DNA of 42,813 nucleotides from positions 1 to 42,813 of the forward strand of contig JAKZTB010000276.1 in the NCBI GenBank assembly GCA_047517345.1. The letters run 5' to 3'. The translations under genes and the position numbers were made by a program. The notes beneath the pieces were generated by a model. It saw nothing but the letters and a program-made list of their open reading frames with translations, did not search any database and was not told the DNA's origin. This document shows positions 40,497 to 42,813 of the stretch, in pieces. The stretch comes from GCA-2717185 sp047517345 (GTDB taxonomy: Bacteria > Pseudomonadota > Alphaproteobacteria > UBA8366 > GCA-2717185). Positions within the stretch are counted from its first letter, which is position 1. Every line of letters starts with the position of its first letter.

Positions 40497-42011
40497 ATGC
40501 CCTACGGATCGTTGCGCGATTTCATCGCCCGCCTCGAAGCGGAAGAACGGCTGGTGCGGGTGACCGCGCCGGTCTCGCCGGTGCTGGAGATGACCGAGAT
40601 TCAGACCCGCCTGCTGGCCGAGGGCGGCCCGGCGGTGCTGTTCGAGAATGTCGTGCGCGACGACGGCACGTCCTACGGCATGCCGGTGCTGGTCAATCTG
40701 TTCGGTACGGTGGAGCGGGTCGCCTGGGGCATGGACCGGGAGCCGGACCAGCTGCGCGAGGTCGGCGAGACCTTGGCTTTCCTGCGCCAGCCGGAGCCGC
40801 CCGGCGGCTGGCGCGAGGCCCTCGGCATGTTGCCGCTCTTGAAGACGGTGATGGCGATGAAGCCGCGCACGACAGGCTCCGCGCCGTGCCAGGAGGTCGT
40901 GTTGCAGGGCGACGAGATCGACTTGTCGCGCCTGCCGATCCAGACCTGCTGGCCGGACGAGCCGGCGCCGCTGATCACCTGGCCGCTGGTCGTGACGCAG
41001 GGCCCCGACCCGGACGGCAGCCGGGCCGATAATTTCAATCTCGGCATCTACCGCATGCAGGTGACCGGACGCGACACCACCCTGATGCGCTGGCTGCGGC
41101 ACCGCGGCGGGGCGCAGCACCATGCCCGCTGGAAGGCGGAGAAGGTGGAACCTTTGCCCGCCGCCGTCGTGATCGGCGCCGATCCGGGTACCCTGCTGGC
41201 GGCGGTGACGCCGGTGCCGGACACGCTTTCGGAGTATCAGTTCGCGGGCCTGCTGCGCGGCCGGAAGCTCGATCTGGTGGATTGCAAGACGGTGCCGCTC
41301 AAGGTCCCGGCGGAGGCGGAGATCGTGCTCGAAGGCGAAGTCTCGCTGGACGATTACGGCGACGAGGGCCCCTACGGCGACCACACGGGCTATTACAACG
41401 CGGTCGAACAATTCCCGGTGTTCCGCATCAAGGCGATTACTATGCGCCGCGACCCGATCTACCTGTCGACTTTCACCGGCCGACCGCCGGACGAACCGTC
41501 CGTGCTGGGCGAGGCGCTGAACGAGGTCTTCGTGCCCCTCTTGCAGCAGCAGTTCCCGGAGATCATGGATTTTTGGCTGCCGCCGGAGGGCTGCTCCTAC
41601 CGCATCGCCGTGGTGTCGATCAAGAAGGCCTATCCGGGTCACGCCAAGCGGGTGATGATAGGCGTGTGGTCCTATCTGCGCCAGTTCAGCTACACGAAAT
41701 GGGTCATCGTCGTCGACCATGACATCGACGCGCGCGACTGGAAGGACGTGATGTGGGCGATCTCGACCCGCATGGATCCCGCGCGCGACATCACCGTCAT
41801 CGAGAACACCCCGATCGACTATCTCGACTTCGCCAGCCCGGAAAGCGGCCTCGGCTCCAAGATCGGCCTCGACGCCACCAACAAATGGCCGCCCGAGACC
41901 AAGCGCGACTGGGGCGAGACGCTGCGCATGTCGGACGCCGTGGTCGAGAAGGTGGATGCGATGTGGAACGAGTTAGGTCTGCCGGGAAACGGCAAGCCGA
42001 TTTGGCGTTAG
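40497..42011 (+). CDS. ubiD: UbiD family decarboxylase, probably 4-hydroxy-3-polyprenylbenzoate decarboxylase
   Basis: A 504-residue prenylated-FMN-dependent decarboxylase. The active-site Arg is in GIYRMQV (Arg186), and candidate glutamates of the E-R-E network are in LEGEV (Glu279/281) and DEGPYGDHTGYY (Glu290), the latter identical to what I recall from the E. coli enzyme. Cofactor needs UbiX, which is not in this window. The ubiA neighbour supports a role in ubiquinone synthesis after prenylation. The start (ATG 40497) sits 15 bases after a hairpin element and has no strong ribosome site. Confidence 0.92.
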   Translation: MPYGSLRDFIARLEAEERLVRVTAPVSPVLEMTEIQTRLLAEGGPAVLFENVVRDDGTSYGMPVLVNLFGTVERVAWGMDREPDQLREVGETLAFLRQPEPPGGWREALGMLPLLKTVMAMKPRTTGSAPCQEVVLQGDEIDLSRLPIQTCWPDEPAPLITWPLVVTQGPDPDGSRADNFNLGIYRMQVTGRDTTLMRWLRHRGGAQHHARWKAEKVEPLPAAVVIGADPGTLLAAVTPVPDTLSEYQFAGLLRGRKLDLVDCKTVPLKVPAEAEIVLEGEVSLDDYGDEGPYGDHTGYYNAVEQFPVFRIKAITMRRDPIYLSTFTGRPPDEPSVLGEALNEVFVPLLQQQFPEIMDFWLPPEGCSYRIAVVSIKKAYPGHAKRVMIGVWSYLRQFSYTKWVIVVDHDIDARDWKDVMWAISTRMDPARDITVIENTPIDYLDFASPESGLGSKIGLDATNKWPPETKRDWGETLRMSDAVVEKVDAMWNELGLPGNGKPIWR

Positions 42012-42024
42012 AAACATATTCCGG

Positions 42025-42309
42025 TCAAAGGAGCGCGTCGATATCCCTCGCGCCGTGCAGAACCCTCACGATCTCCAAGACATTCCGATCCGGCCTGTAG
42101 AAGATCACGTATTGACCGACCGGGAAGCTACGCATGCCTGCGATCAATTCAGGCCGGGCGCGACCCATGTTCGGGTTCGCAACGAGGGCTTCACATTTTT
42201 CACGGATTGTCGCGATGAAACTCGTTGCAGCGTAGGGGTTGTCGCGTTCGATGAAGGTGCCAATTTCTAAAAGGTCGTTTTCCGCCTCCGGGCGAAAGCG
42301 CAGCATCAT
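42025..42309 (-). CDS. parE: ParE/RelE-type toxin
   Basis: A 94-residue RelE/ParE-superfamily toxin: LRFRPEAENDLLEIGTFIE, NPYAATSFI, PNMGRARPEL, SFPVGQYVIFYRP and the C-terminal IVRVLHGARDIDALL, all typical of ParE. ParE-type members poison gyrase while RelE-type ones cut mRNA; the sequence favours ParE. The ATG overlaps the antitoxin stop (ATGA, 42306-42309), so translation is coupled to the antitoxin. Confidence 0.92.
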   Translation of the reverse strand: MMLRFRPEAENDLLEIGTFIERDNPYAATSFIATIREKCEALVANPNMGRARPELIAGMRSFPVGQYVIFYRPDRNVLEIVRVLHGARDIDALL

Positions 42310-42566
42310 GGTCTGCCGAAGCGGGCCTCGAGTTTTGCGAAGGTGTCCGCGGCATCGATCGATGGTCCAGGGTCGTCAATCGACTTCTGTAACTCCGAGC
42401 GCAGCCAATCCAGTTTTTGTTCCTTGAGCGTTTCCCGTTCCATAAAAAGGCGCAACGCATCACGAATGACTTCGCTGTTCGACGCGTAGTTGCCGGACGC
42501 GACCTTGCTGCGGACCAGCCGCGCCAATTCGTCGGGCAGGGTTATGCTGAGTTTTTCGATCTGCAT
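42306..42566 (-). CDS. parD: ParD-type antitoxin
   Basis: An 86-residue antitoxin. The N-terminal half (EKLSITLPDELARLVRSKV, YASNSEVIRDALRLFME) is a ribbon-helix-helix DNA-binding domain of the ParD/CopG type. The C-terminal half is the flexible toxin-binding part ending FAKLEARFGRP. It neutralises the toxin encoded next and normally represses its own promoter; a palindrome suited to this lies 47 bases upstream. First gene of the pair. Confidence 0.92.
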   Translation of the reverse strand: MQIEKLSITLPDELARLVRSKVASGNYASNSEVIRDALRLFMERETLKEQKLDWLRSELQKSIDDPGPSIDAADTFAKLEARFGRP

Positions 42567-42612
42567 CGTCGAATCCCGTTTGAATCAAAGCAGCCGATCT
42601 ATTAGAGCATAA

Positions 42613-42631
42613 AGTAGTATTTTATACTACT
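42613..42631. promoter_or_regulatory. Palindromic operator candidate of the parDE operon
   Basis: AGTAGTAT-TTT-ATACTACT is a perfect 8-base inverted repeat with a 3-base spacer, in an A/T-rich patch 47 bases before the antitoxin ATG. Size, symmetry and position fit a ribbon-helix-helix operator overlapping the promoter. The -35/-10 boxes cannot be fixed. Confidence 0.6.
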
Positions 42632-42813
42632 CCGTGGTTGGTTGACCCAGGAACAATTTTTTGTCTGGGCTGAAGGTGCGAGATGAGGGGGCGCGCACCT
42701 GCTGAAGGTGATTTTGGTCGTTTCCAAGCTTGGCTTGACGACGTCATGAGAGCCGCCTGACTCCGCCGAGCGGCGTTTTCTGGCACGGCGGGCACGACAG
42801 TCCGACCGCGCCG
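42632..42813. other. Window end, no gene assigned
   Basis: 182 bases with no supported gene. It holds an imperfect CCCAG...CTGGG hairpin (about 42650-42675), the palindrome TGACGACGTCA (42744-42754) and a GC-rich CGCCGAGCGGCG palindrome near the end. A 25-codon frame at 42682 is not convincing. The region may be the edge of another gene or of a repeat beyond the window. Confidence 0.3.

Noticed and set aside
42682..42759. 25-codon frame (MRGRAPAEGDF...)
   Set aside because: Composition looks protein-like at the end, but there is no ribosome site, no family and too little sequence to judge.
1..42813. CRISPR arrays, tRNA or rRNA genes, prophage or transposase genes
   Set aside because: No regularly spaced repeats, no cloverleaf-like sequence and no such protein signatures were found on reading both strands.

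Overview
The window is about 42.8 kb of GC-rich DNA, densely coding on both strands. It most resembles an alphaproteobacterium of the Rhodospirillales/Rhizobiales type. Three things support this: the linked set gshA (plant/alphaproteobacterial type) - rsmE // ubiA, which I know as a recurring alphaproteobacterial arrangement; ubiD nearby; and many CaiB-type CoA-transferases, MmgE/PrpD proteins, acyl-CoA dehydrogenases and amidohydrolases. I see no tRNA, rRNA, CRISPR array, recognisable transposase or recognisable transcription factor.

Layout. (1) 1-561: the C-terminal end of an RTX-type secreted or surface protein that starts before the window. (2) 648-1678: a dienelactone-hydrolase-like enzyme and a small DUF6295-like protein. 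(3) 1914-13219: a catabolic block. It holds an enamidase-like amidohydrolase, a complete BMP-type (nucleoside-family) ABC importer, a fold-type-II PLP enzyme, a TIM-barrel amidohydrolase, an SDR and an MmgE/PrpD protein. (4) 13208-20862: a leftward operon of a fused indolepyruvate:ferredoxin oxidoreductase and two overlapping CaiB-type CoA-transferase genes, divergent from a D-aminoacylase-like gene. (5) 20859-25251: a leftward set of an unexported NMT1-like binding protein, a 2-oxoglutarate/Fe(II)-type oxygenase and a second MmgE/PrpD, divergent from a flavin-dependent oxidoreductase gene broken by one in-frame stop. (6) 25280-31817: fatty-acyl-type genes (two acyl-CoA dehydrogenases, an enoyl-CoA hydratase, a third CoA-transferase, an atypical SDR), with a PhnZ-like HD oxygenase and a small GIY-YIG-like protein between them. 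(7) 31823-36453: a DMT exporter, a zinc alcohol dehydrogenase, a cysteine-free Asp/Glu-racemase-superfamily protein and an M81/MlrC-like protein. (8) 36450-42011: the housekeeping segment gshA, rsmE, ubiA, an unknown GGCT-like gene and ubiD. (9) 42025-42631: a ParDE toxin-antitoxin pair with a palindromic operator.

Function. Blocks 3-7 read as accessory catabolism of small amides, N-acyl compounds and carboxylic acids: uptake, amide hydrolysis, oxidation, CoA activation by transfer, then beta-oxidation-like steps. Substrates cannot be fixed from sequence. The best leads are the enamidase homologue with altered metal ligands, a probable two-subunit CoA-transferase in which one subunit has lost the catalytic Asp and appears to start at ATA, a cysteine-free racemase-superfamily protein, the isolated PhnZ-like oxygenase with a coupled small ORF, and several palindromic intergenic elements.
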